From the NCBI GenBank assembly GCA_947372225.1, contig CANBSV010000104.1:1-9175 (forward strand): a stretch of DNA of 9,175 bases, written 5' to 3'. The notes under the pieces were generated by a model, which was not told the origin of the DNA, did no database searches, and worked only from the letters and a program-made list of their open reading frames with translations. This DNA is from Burkholderiales bacterium (lineage in GTDB: Bacteria; Pseudomonadota; Gammaproteobacteria; Burkholderiales; Burkholderiaceae_C). Each line of letters begins with the position of its first letter. Within the stretch, counting starts at the first letter, position 1. Below, piece by piece: positions 1 through 6,545 of this stretch. Both the position numbers and the translations under genes were made by a program.

Positions 1-716
1 TTGCCTTTTCCGCCAGGGCCGTGGCAACCGGCACACACCGCGAACTTGGGCTGACCCGCCGCCGCAGCGGCCGCGTCGTGCGTGCTGCCCGACAGGCTCA
101 AGACGTACTGCGCCACGTTGTGCACGTCTTTGGCGTCACCCACCGCAGCCACCATCGGAGGCATCACCCCGATGCGCCCTTCGGTGATCGTCTTGATGAT
201 CGTCGCGTGGTCGCCACCGTGCAGCCAGTCGTTGTCGGTCAGGTTGGGGAACCCCTTGCTGCCGTGCGCGTCCGAGCCGTGACAGGCCGCGCAGTTGTTG
301 ACGAACAGACGCTCGCCGATGCCCATGGCCACCGGGTCTTGCATCAGCGTTTCGGCCGAGGCCTGCGCATAGCGGGCGTAGACCGGTGCCATCGCGGCGC
401 GTGCGGCCGCCTGCTCAGCCTGGTGCTGACCGGCACTCGACCAGCCCAAGGCACCGACGCGGCTGCCCGCGCCCGGGTACAGAACCAGATAACCCAGACT
501 GAACACCACCGTCAGGATGAACAGCCACATCCACCAGCGTGGCAACGGGTTGTTGAGTTCACGCAGATCGCCGTCCCACACGTGGCCCGTGGTGTTGTCG
601 CCCGACATCACCTTGCGGCGCGAGGCCGCGGCCAGCAGCACCAGGCAAGCCAGCATGCCCACGACAGCTGCCACGGCGACAAACACCGACCAGCCATTCG
701 AGAAGAAGTCGCTCAT
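1..716 (-). CDS. ccoP: cbb3-type cytochrome c oxidase subunit III, CcoP (3' end outside window)
   Basis: Di-haem c-type cytochrome subunit of the cbb3 oxidase. It passes electrons from soluble cytochrome c to CcoO and then CcoN, with its haem domains in the periplasm. I translated 238 residues. Two membrane segments are visible (about residues 9-31 and 61-80). They bracket the FixP N-terminal signature NNPLPRWW at 55-62, which continues to YPGAG at 80-84. The first haem site is CAACH (C142, C145, H146), with a likely axial methionine at M185 (GVMPP). The second haem site, CAGCH (C228, C231, H232), is just reached before the window edge, so perhaps 70 residues are missing by comparison with usual family length. 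The ATG overlaps the ccoQ stop (ATGA), and GGAG lies 6 bases upstream of it. Identification is firm; only the C-terminus is unseen. Confidence 0.96.
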   Translation of the reverse strand, partial: MSDFFSNGWSVFVAVAAVVGMLACLVLLAAASRRKVMSGDNTTGHVWDGDLRELNNPLPRWWMWLFILTVVFSLGYLVLYPGAGSRVGALGWSSAGQHQAEQAAARAAMAPVYARYAQASAETLMQDPVAMGIGERLFVNNCAACHGSDAHGSKGFPNLTDNDWLHGGDHATIIKTITEGRIGVMPPMVAAVGDAKDVHNVAQYVLSLSGSTHDAAAAAAGQPKFAVCAGCHGPGGKG

Positions 717-865
717 TTCATGCTCCGGTCATCGTCGAGAAACGGCAGTCGGGCGGCCTCGTCGAAGCCCGCGCGGTTGCCGCGCGACCAGGCCCAGCAC
801 ACGATGCCGATGAAGGCCACAAAAGACAGCACCGTCACCGCGGTGCGCAAGGTGTTCACGTCCAT
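713..865 (-). CDS. ccoQ: cbb3-type cytochrome oxidase small subunit CcoQ
   Basis: A 50-residue protein too short for routine ORF calling. It has one membrane helix at about residues 8-26, followed by a short cytoplasmic tail containing ARLPF, which resembles the A-x-LPF motif typical of CcoQ/FixQ. In characterised systems this subunit stabilises the cbb3 complex, especially the association of CcoP. The start ATG at 865 is preceded by GAGG in the 10-base gap after ccoO. The stop overlaps the ccoP start as ATGA, so ccoP translation is probably coupled to it. The position between ccoO and ccoP is the canonical one. Family assignment comes from size, topology, tail motif and synteny. Confidence 0.93.
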   Translation of the reverse strand: MDVNTLRTAVTVLSFVAFIGIVCWAWSRGNRAGFDEAARLPFLDDDRSMK

Positions 866-875
866 GACTCGGTCC

Positions 876-1508
876 TCACTTGACTGCGGTGCCGAGCACC
901 TGCAGATAGGCGATCAATGCGTCGAGTTCGGTGCGGCCCTTGACCGCCTCGCTCGACTGCGCGATCTCTTCGTCGCTGTACGGCACCCCGACCGTGCGCA
1001 GGGCACGCAGGTGCTTGGGCAGCGACTCGGCGTCGACCAGGTTCGTCACCAGCCACGGGTAGGCGGGCATGTTCGACTCGGGCACCAGATCGCGCGGGTT
1101 GTTCAGGTGCACGCGGTGCCACTCATCGCTGTACTTGCCGCCCACACGGTGCAAGTCAGGCCCGGTGCGCTTGCTGCCCCACTGGAACGGGTGGTCGTAG
1201 ACGAACTCGCCGGCCGTCGAGTAGTGCCCGTAGCGCAGGGTCTCGGCGTACAGCGGGCGGATCATCTGCGAGTGGCAGTTGTAGCAACCCTCGCGGGTGT
1301 AGATGTCGCGCCCGGCGAGTTGCAGTGCGGTGTAGGGCTTGAGGCCTTCGACCGGCTGCGTGGTGGAGCGCTGGAAGAACAGCGGCACGATCTCGACGAT
1401 GCCGCCCACCGCCACCACCAGCAGGATCAGCACGATCATCAGCAGGTTGTTGGTCTCGATGCGCTCGTGGCCGGAGGCCGGAGCGTGGTTTTGAGTTTTG
1501 GCGTTCAT
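876..1508 (-). CDS. ccoO: cbb3-type cytochrome c oxidase subunit II, CcoO
   Basis: Mono-haem membrane-anchored cytochrome c of the cbb3 oxidase, 210 residues, which is normal for the family. It relays electrons from CcoP to the haem b of CcoN. An N-terminal membrane anchor spans about residues 22-45, followed by a periplasmic cytochrome domain. The haem-binding motif CYNCH is at C75, C78 and H79 within the strongly conserved context GCYNCHSQMIRP. The likely axial ligand is M147 in SNMPAYPW. The ATG at 1508 lies 13 bases after ccoN and has the ribosome site AAAGGA 7-8 bases upstream. The gene is followed by ccoQ after 10 bases. All hallmark residues are present and no frame disturbance is seen. 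Confidence 0.98.
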   Translation of the reverse strand: MNAKTQNHAPASGHERIETNNLLMIVLILLVVAVGGIVEIVPLFFQRSTTQPVEGLKPYTALQLAGRDIYTREGCYNCHSQMIRPLYAETLRYGHYSTAGEFVYDHPFQWGSKRTGPDLHRVGGKYSDEWHRVHLNNPRDLVPESNMPAYPWLVTNLVDAESLPKHLRALRTVGVPYSDEEIAQSSEAVKGRTELDALIAYLQVLGTAVK

Positions 1509-1521
1509 GAAAGTCCTTTGC

Positions 1522-2961
1522 TCAGGCAGTGGCCAGGCCCGTGGGCACCGGTACCGTGGCGGCCTTGCCGCGCGACACGGTCATCACCACGTTCCAAGAC
1601 ATGATCAACATGCCGACCAGGTACAGCACCCCGCCGACCAGCCGCACCACGTAGAAGGGATAGGTCGCCTTGACGCTTTCGACGAAGCTGTAGACCAGCG
1701 TGCCGTCAGGGTTGACCGAGCGCCACATCAGGCCTTGCATGACCCCGGCGATCCACATGGCGGCGATGTACAGCACCACGCCGATGGTGGCGATCCAGAA
1801 GTGCAGCTCGATGGCACGAACGCTGTGCATCTGGGTGCGGCCGAACATGCGCGGGATCAGGTAGTACAGCGAGCCCATCGACACGAAGCCCACCCAGCCC
1901 AGCGCGCCGCTGTGCACGTGACCAATCGTCCAGTCGGTGTAGTGGCTCAGGGCGTTGACGGTCTTGATGGCCATCATCGGACCCTCGAAGGTGCTCATGC
2001 CGTAGAACGACAGGGCCACGATCAGGAACTTCAGGATCGGGTCGTCACGCAGCTTGTGCCAGGCACCGCTGAGCGTCATGACGCCGTTGATCATGCCGCC
2101 CCAGCTCGGCGCGAGCAGGATCAGCGAGAACAGCATGCCGATCGACTGCGCCCAGTCCGGCAGCGCGGTGTAGTGCAGGTGGTGCGGACCCGCCCACATG
2201 TAGGTGAAGATCAGCGCCCAGAAGTGCACGATCGACAGCCGGTAGCTGTAGACCGGCCGCTCGGCTTGCTTGGGGATGTAGTAATACATCATGCCGAGGA
2301 AGCCCGCGGTCAGGAAGAAGCCCACCGCGTTGTGGCCGTACCACCACTGGACCATCGCGTCCTGCACACCGGCGTACACCGAGTAGCTCTTCATGAAGCC
2401 GGCCGGGATCGCTGCGCTGTTGACCACGTGCAGCAACGCCACCGCCAGGATGAAGGCGCCAAAGAACCAGTTCGCCACGTAGATGTGGCGCACCTTGCGC
2501 CGCCCCACCGTGCCGAAGAACACGATCGCGTAGGACACCCACACCAGCGTGATCAGGATGTCGATCGGCCATTCGAGCTCGGCGTATTCCTTGCCCTGGG
2601 TGTAGCCCAGCGGCAGCGAGATGGCGGCAGCGAGGATCACCGCCTGCCAGCCCCAGAACACGAAGCGCGCCAGCGCCGGCGCGAACAGCGTCGTCTGACA
2701 GGTGCGCTGAACCACGTGGAACGAGGTGGCGAACAGTGCGCAGCCGCCAAACGCGAAGATGACCGCGTTGGTGTGCAGCGGCCGCAGGCGCCCGAAGCTC
2801 AGCCACGGGATGCCGAAGTTCAGCTCAGGCCAGGCCAGTTGGGCGGCGATGATGACCCCGACCAGCATCCCCACCACGCCCCACAGCACCGCTGCCAGTG
2901 CAAAACCTCGCACCGGATCATCGTCATAGACCGGCACGGCCGGCGATTGGCCAACACTCAT
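1522..2961 (-). CDS. ccoN: cbb3-type cytochrome c oxidase catalytic subunit I, CcoN
   Basis: Catalytic subunit of the cbb3 oxidase, which reduces oxygen to water at a haem b3-CuB centre and conserves energy as a proton gradient. It has 479 residues with about twelve hydrophobic helices. Conserved histidines are visible: H63 (RPLHTN, low-spin haem ligand), H210 (WWYGHNAVGF) and the pair H260/H261 (AGPHHLHY) as CuB ligands, and H348/H350 (IGHVHSG) for the haems. Y254 (FTYMWAG) corresponds to the tyrosine that is cross-linked to a copper ligand in cbb3 enzymes. Ligand roles are assigned from the family, not shown by the sequence. The ATG overlaps the ccoS stop (ATGA) and has AGGAG 6 bases upstream. 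A perfect FNR box lies 65 bases upstream, inside ccoS, so this gene probably has its own oxygen-regulated promoter in addition to read-through from ccoI. Confidence 0.99.
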   Translation of the reverse strand: MSVGQSPAVPVYDDDPVRGFALAAVLWGVVGMLVGVIIAAQLAWPELNFGIPWLSFGRLRPLHTNAVIFAFGGCALFATSFHVVQRTCQTTLFAPALARFVFWGWQAVILAAAISLPLGYTQGKEYAELEWPIDILITLVWVSYAIVFFGTVGRRKVRHIYVANWFFGAFILAVALLHVVNSAAIPAGFMKSYSVYAGVQDAMVQWWYGHNAVGFFLTAGFLGMMYYYIPKQAERPVYSYRLSIVHFWALIFTYMWAGPHHLHYTALPDWAQSIGMLFSLILLAPSWGGMINGVMTLSGAWHKLRDDPILKFLIVALSFYGMSTFEGPMMAIKTVNALSHYTDWTIGHVHSGALGWVGFVSMGSLYYLIPRMFGRTQMHSVRAIELHFWIATIGVVLYIAAMWIAGVMQGLMWRSVNPDGTLVYSFVESVKATYPFYVVRLVGGVLYLVGMLIMSWNVVMTVSRGKAATVPVPTGLATA

Positions 2962-3185
2962 GGGGCACTCCTGTTCTTGTTAAGGTCAGATGGGTGGGAT
3001 TCTTCTGGGAGGGGGGTCTTCGCACCTTGATACACATCAAGTGGCCGGTCACCCGCATCGAGGATTCGCGCGGCCACGCCCTCCAGATCGTCGAACTGCC
3101 CGCCTTGCAGCGCCCAGGCGAACACGCCCAGGATGCCGAGCATGGCGAACACCGACAGCGGCACGAGCAGGTAGAGGATGTCCAT
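2958..3185 (-). CDS. ccoS: cbb3 oxidase maturation protein CcoS
   Basis: A 75-residue protein with one N-terminal membrane helix (about residues 3-24) starting MDILYLLVPLSV. This is followed by the CcoS signature FAWALQGGQFDDLEG at 22-36 and then a charged tail. In Rhodobacter, CcoS is needed for inserting cofactors into the catalytic subunit. The start at 3185 is chosen because it gives the canonical CcoS N-terminus and has AAAGGA 6 bases upstream, in the 10-base gap after ccoI. The longer open frame reaching 3419 is ccoI coding sequence read in another frame. The codons for LDVYQ at residues 49-53 coincide with a perfect FNR box serving ccoN. The stop overlaps the ccoN ATG. Confidence 0.94.
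   Translation of the reverse strand: MDILYLLVPLSVFAMLGILGVFAWALQGGQFDDLEGVAARILDAGDRPLDVYQGAKTPLPEESHPSDLNKNRSAP
3027..3040 (-). promoter_or_regulatory. FNR/Anr box inside ccoS, predicted promoter for ccoN
   Basis: TTGATACACATCAA (plus strand) is a perfect match to the FNR/Anr consensus TTGAT-N4-ATCAA. Its centre is at 3033.5. If FNR binds at -41.5 as in class II promoters, transcription would start near 2992. The -10 hexamer then falls exactly on 3004-2999, which reads AAGAAT on the minus strand (4 of 6 matches to TATAAT, including the key A2 and T6). The leader before the ccoN ATG would be about 30 bases. The box is read as codons for LDVYQ in ccoS. The box itself is seen directly; promoter function is inferred. 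Confidence 0.8.
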
Positions 3186-3195
3186 CGAGGTCCTT

Positions 3196-5475
3196 TCAGC
3201 GGCGCAGTCGCAGCGCGTTGCACACCACGAACAGCGAACTGAGCGCCATGCCCAGGCCGGCGATCCACGGCGGCAGCAGGCCCGCCAGCGCCAGAGGCAC
3301 GCACGTGGCGTTGTAGAGCGCGGCCCAGGCGATGTTCTGGCGGATGACCCGCACGCCGCGCCGTGACAGCCGGCGCAGCTCGACCACATCGCCCAGCCGG
3401 TCGGCGAGCAGCACCGCATCGGCGTGACTGCGCGCGAGCAGCGCGCCCGAGCCCATCGCTAGCGACAGGTCCGCCTGCGCCAGCACCGGCGCGTCGTTGA
3501 TGCCGTCGCCCAGCATCGCAACCGTCTCGCCGGCGGCCTGCGCGGCGCGCACGGCGGCCAGCTTGGCCTCGGGGCTGGCACCGCCGATGGCTGCGGACAG
3601 CCCCAGCAACATGGCCATGCGCTCCACACGGGCCGGGGCATCGCCCGACAACAAGGTCACGTGCAACCCTTCGGCTTGCAGCGCCGCCAGCGCCTGCGGC
3701 ACACCGGCACGCAGCGTCTCGTCGAAGTTCAACCGCAGCAGCGGCTCGCCCACCGGGCCGAACCAGCTGGCCGGGCCGGCCGCATCGTCATGACGGGCCA
3801 GCGCAGCAGCATCGGTCGCACCCACCCAGGCGGCGCGGCCCAGCCGCCAGCGGCGGCCCTGGGCGTCTTGCGCCTCGATGCCGGCGCCCGGTTCTTCCCG
3901 AACCGATTGCCAGGCCGCGGTGGCGGACTCCGCTTGGGGCTGCGCCTCGCAAAGTGCCTGCGCCAGCGGGTGGCGTGACCATGCCGCCAGCGACACGGCG
4001 GCGGCCAGCAACCCGGCATCCCTCATTCCGGCGGCTGCGGGCAGACGCTCCAGGCCGCTGAAGCGCGGCCGGTCTTCGGTCAGGGTGCCGGTCTTGTCGA
4101 TGAACAAGCGCGTGCAGCCGGCCATGGTTTCGAGCGCATCGAGCCGGCGCAGCAGCACCCCGCGCCGCGCCAGCGAGCCGGCCGCAGCCAGCAGCGCCGA
4201 CGGCGTGGCCAGCGACAGCGCACAAGGGCAGGTGACGATCAACACCGACACGGCCACCCACACCGCGCGGCCCGGGTCGATCACGCTCCACACCGCGGCC
4301 GCACCGGCGGCCAGCAGCAACACGACCCACAGGAAGGGCGCCGCCCAGCGGTCGGCCCAGCGCGCGCTGGCCGGGCGCTGCGATTGCGCCTCGCGCATCA
4401 GCGCCACGATGGCGTCGTGGCGGGTGTCGGCACCCACACGCAGCACCTGCATCACGACTGGCGCCTCGAGATTCACGCTGCCGGCCACCACGTCGGCGCC
4501 GCAGGCCTTGTGCTGCGGCCTAGACTCGCCCGTGAGCAGCGACTCGTTCACGGCGGTGACGCCTTCGAGCACGCGTCCATCGGCGGGAAAGGCCTCGCCC
4601 ACCGCCACGCGCACGCGGTCGCCTGCCACCAGCCTGGCCAGGCTCACGCGCTCGGTGGTGCCGTCGGTAAGCAGCCGGGTGGCCGATTCGGGCAACACGC
4701 CGAGCGCGTTTTCCAGCCCCTCGGCAGCGCGGTGGCGAGCGCGCAGTTCAAGAAATCGCCCGCCGAGCAGCAGCGCCACGAACATCGACAGCGAGTCGAA
4801 GTAGACCGCGCGGCCAAACGCGCCGCTCGGGTCGAACGCCGCGCCCGTGCTGGCGATGAAGCTGACCGCGATGCCGATGGCCACCGGCACGTCCATGCCG
4901 ATGTGTCGCAGTCGCACCGCGCGCCAGGCGCCCTGGAAGAACGGCGCCGCCGAGAACAGCAGCACCGGCAGCGTCATCACCCAGCTGCCCCAGTTGAGCA
5001 ACTGCTGCAAATCGGGCTCGATGCCGCCCGGCGCGCTGACGTAGGCCGGCGTGGCCAGCATCATCACCTGCATCGCGCAGAAGGCCGCCACGAACAGCCG
5101 CCACAGCGCCAGTCGCGACTCGCGCAGCCGCTGCACGCGGGCGCTGGCGGCGGTATCGGGGTCGGCGCCATACCCGGCGCGACGCACCGCGTCGATCAGC
5201 GCCGATGGGCGCGTGCGGCTGGCATCCCAGCGCACAGCGGCGCGTTGTGCCGTGGCGCTCACCGTGGCCTCGATCACGCCCTCGACCGAGCGCAGCGCCA
5301 TCTCGATAGGCAAGGCACAGGCCGCACAGGTGATGCCCGACAGACGCAGCGCGGACACGCCAATGCGGCGGCCAGTCTCATCGACCGACCAGCTGGTGAA
5401 GCGGGCCGTCTGCTCGGGGTCGTCGAGCACGGCGACGTCCGGCAGGAGGGGAAAAGGTTCGGACACGGTGCTCAT
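3196..5475 (-). CDS. ccoI: Copper-exporting P-type ATPase CcoI/FixI for cbb3 oxidase assembly
   Basis: P1B-type copper ATPase of 759 residues that supplies copper needed for the CuB site of the cbb3 oxidase. One N-terminal heavy-metal-associated domain carries CAAC (C50, C53). Further motifs in order are the actuator loop TGES (315-318), the ion-binding CPC in the membrane (C416, C418), the phosphorylation site DKTGT (D460), the nucleotide-domain HP pair (H502, P503) and the hinge GDGIND (656-661). About eight membrane helices are expected. No extra cysteine-rich domain precedes the single HMA domain. The ATG at 5475 has no convincing ribosome site (only GC-rich sequence upstream), unlike ccoS, ccoN and ccoO, so modest translation is likely. 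A perfect FNR box sits 63 bases upstream. CopA-like detoxification ATPases are the alternative, but location directly before ccoS and ccoN decides for CcoI. Confidence 0.96.
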   Translation of the reverse strand: MSTVSEPFPLLPDVAVLDDPEQTARFTSWSVDETGRRIGVSALRLSGITCAACALPIEMALRSVEGVIEATVSATAQRAAVRWDASRTRPSALIDAVRRAGYGADPDTAASARVQRLRESRLALWRLFVAAFCAMQVMMLATPAYVSAPGGIEPDLQQLLNWGSWVMTLPVLLFSAAPFFQGAWRAVRLRHIGMDVPVAIGIAVSFIASTGAAFDPSGAFGRAVYFDSLSMFVALLLGGRFLELRARHRAAEGLENALGVLPESATRLLTDGTTERVSLARLVAGDRVRVAVGEAFPADGRVLEGVTAVNESLLTGESRPQHKACGADVVAGSVNLEAPVVMQVLRVGADTRHDAIVALMREAQSQRPASARWADRWAAPFLWVVLLLAAGAAAVWSVIDPGRAVWVAVSVLIVTCPCALSLATPSALLAAAGSLARRGVLLRRLDALETMAGCTRLFIDKTGTLTEDRPRFSGLERLPAAAGMRDAGLLAAAVSLAAWSRHPLAQALCEAQPQAESATAAWQSVREEPGAGIEAQDAQGRRWRLGRAAWVGATDAAALARHDDAAGPASWFGPVGEPLLRLNFDETLRAGVPQALAALQAEGLHVTLLSGDAPARVERMAMLLGLSAAIGGASPEAKLAAVRAAQAAGETVAMLGDGINDAPVLAQADLSLAMGSGALLARSHADAVLLADRLGDVVELRRLSRRGVRVIRQNIAWAALYNATCVPLALAGLLPPWIAGLGMALSSLFVVCNALRLRR

Positions 5476-5538
5476 GGGCGCGGAAGCGGCCCGCAGCGCC
5501 GCTCGACCCGAGTGTCCTCAGCCTCGGGCCGGGTTCGC

Positions 5539-5552
5539 TTGATGCAAATCAA
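5539..5552 (-). promoter_or_regulatory. FNR/Anr box upstream of ccoI, predicted operon promoter
   Basis: TTGATGCAAATCAA (plus strand) is a perfect FNR/Anr consensus half-site pair in the 111-base gap between the upstream gene and ccoI. Class II spacing from the centre at 5545.5 predicts a start near 5504 and places the -10 hexamer at 5516-5511, which reads GACACT (3 of 6 matches, keeping A2 and T6). The predicted leader is about 29 bases. FNR-type activation of cbb3 oxidase genes under low oxygen is well established in proteobacteria. The site is seen directly; the transcription start is inferred. Confidence 0.85.
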
Positions 5553-5568
5553 TTCAAGCACCCTGAGC

Positions 5569-5586
5569 CGCGCGGTGCGCCGCGCG
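5569..5586 (-). terminator. GC-rich hairpin directly after the stop of the hypothetical gene
   Basis: A perfect 7-base-pair stem, CGCGCGG pairing with CCGCGCG around a four-base loop, starts at the first base after the stop codon of the small secreted protein gene. It lies 16 bases before the FNR box of ccoI. On the minus strand the following bases are GC-rich, then mildly T-rich, without a real U tract. It may therefore be a weak or Rho-assisted terminator, or an mRNA 3'-end stabiliser. Its position between two transcription units supports a boundary role. Confidence 0.45.
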
Positions 5587-5599
5587 TCAGTGCGTCAGT
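5584..5599 (-). repeat. Tandem 8-base duplication at the 3' end of the hypothetical gene
   Basis: GCGTCAGT occurs twice back to back on the plus strand (5584-5591 and 5592-5599). The duplication spans the last codons of the secreted protein, contributes its TGA stop and runs three bases into the hairpin arm. With only one copy the frame would shift and read on toward ccoI. It may be a replication-slippage product or chance. Confidence 0.5.
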
Positions 5600-5985
5600 C
5601 GCTCACGACAAGCCAGCCTCTCGGCTTCGTCGCTCATCGCACCGCAGCGCGCGGCAGCGTCGTTCACGCCGCTGGTCTTGGTGCGGTTGGTGTTCTTGTT
5701 GGGCCTGAGCTTGATCGGGGCGGCTGGCGGCTTCGGGCCGAGCGGGATCTTGACCTGCGGGGTGACCGTGCCCTCGGGGCGCGACTCATCGCTGGGCGCA
5801 ACGCTCTCGCGGCGGTCGGCGTGTGTGAGCGGGCGTGGCGCGGGTTTGGCGAGCTTGGTGGACTTGGACACCGGCGCCAGCGAGGCTGCTGGCTCAGGTG
5901 GCGCGGCGGCCATCTGGGCGCTGGCAACGACATGGGTCACGAGCAGCGCCGAAGCGACCACAAACGGCAGGCAGCGAAGTTTCAT
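5587..5985 (-). CDS. Small secreted proline- and alanine-rich protein of unknown function
   Basis: I do not recognise a characterised family. The 132-residue product begins with a clear Sec signal peptide: KLR at residues 2-4, a hydrophobic core at about 6-21, and a probable cleavage after ASA at residue 23. The mature part is rich in Ala, Pro and Lys and looks unstructured to about residue 105. A compact C-terminal stretch follows, with two cysteines (C114 and C126) spaced by eleven residues in ARCGAMSDEAERLACRERL. A similar short Cys-pair tail occurs in many small Burkholderiales periplasmic proteins, from general familiarity, so a disulfide is plausible. The ATG overlaps the stop of the metallopeptidase gene (ATGA) and has AAGGA 6 bases upstream. 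The end of the gene is a tandem 8-base repeat (5584-5599) whose second copy provides the stop. The frame stays open upstream to 6753, but that part overlaps better genes and is not coding. Confidence 0.75.
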   Translation of the reverse strand: MKLRCLPFVVASALLVTHVVASAQMAAAPPEPAASLAPVSKSTKLAKPAPRPLTHADRRESVAPSDESRPEGTVTPQVKIPLGPKPPAAPIKLRPNKNTNRTKTSGVNDAAARCGAMSDEAERLACRERLTH

Positions 5986-6545
5986 GCGGAGTCCTTGTTG
6001 GATGAGCCGTTCTGGCTGGTCGGGGCAATGTAGCTTGCGCCAGCCGATGCCGACCCCTCCACTTCCTGAGCGGTGAGCCACAGGCGCAGATCGAACTCGA
6101 GCTGGTGGTAGTCGGACTCCATGTGGCAGCACAGCGCGTAGAACGGCTTGTCGTGCTCGCGCTCCTTGAGGTGGGCGAGCTCGTGCACCACGATCATTTT
6201 CAAGAACGCGCCCGGCGCTTCCTTGAACAAACTGGCCACGCGGATTTCGCGCTTGGACTTGAGCCGCGTGCCCTGCACGCGCGACACCGTGGCGTGCGTG
6301 CCCAGCGCGTTGTGCAGCAGCTGCAGCCGGTTGTCGTAGGCGACCTTGGCGATCGGCGGAGCGCTGCGCATGAAGCGCGTCTTGAGCGCCATCACGTAGT
6401 CGTAGAGCGCCGGGTCGCTGCGAACCTCGTTGGGCTGCGGGTAGCGCTGGCGCACCGACTCGCCCAGCCGGCCTTGCGCGATCAGCTCGCCCACCCGCGC
6501 CAGCACCTTGGGCGAATAGCCCGACAGGTACTTCATCGCGCTCAT
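5982..6545 (-). CDS. YgjP-like / M48-type zinc metallopeptidase domain protein
   Basis: A 187-residue protein with the zinc-protease motif HELAH at residues 121-125 (zinc ligands H121 and H125, catalytic E122). A further histidine follows at H131 in KEREHD, the pattern HExxH-x5-H seen in the YgjP/DUF45 and WLM group. The next conserved block is CCHMESDYHQLEFDLRLWL at about 139-157. No signal peptide or membrane segment is seen, so it should be cytoplasmic. Substrates are not known to me. The start at 6545 is chosen because its ATG overlaps the stop of the preceding methyltransferase-like gene (ATGA); no strong ribosome site is visible, which fits translational coupling. An ATG at 6584 would add 13 residues that overlap the neighbour. 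The stop in turn overlaps the next gene's ATG. Confidence 0.88.
   Translation of the reverse strand: MSAMKYLSGYSPKVLARVGELIAQGRLGESVRQRYPQPNEVRSDPALYDYVMALKTRFMRSAPPIAKVAYDNRLQLLHNALGTHATVSRVQGTRLKSKREIRVASLFKEAPGAFLKMIVVHELAHLKEREHDKPFYALCCHMESDYHQLEFDLRLWLTAQEVEGSASAGASYIAPTSQNGSSNKDSA

Noticed and set aside
21..1604. Plus-strand open frame of 527 codons antisense to ccoP, ccoQ and ccoO
   Set aside because: The translation is rich in Arg, His and Gln without any domain, and lies opposite genes with firm haem-binding motifs. It is a GC-rich shadow.
1498..3030. Plus-strand open frame of 510 codons antisense to ccoN
   Set aside because: It mirrors ccoN almost exactly and shows a low-complexity His/Arg/Asp composition, with no recognisable family.
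3186..3419. Longer N-terminus for ccoS
   Set aside because: The extra part lies inside ccoI and is Cys/Trp/Arg-rich nonsense. The ATG at 3185 gives the canonical CcoS start with AAAGGA upstream.
4384..6033. Plus-strand open frame of 549 codons opposite ccoI and the hypothetical gene
   Set aside because: It runs across the promoter gap and opposite several genes, with shadow-like composition and no domain.
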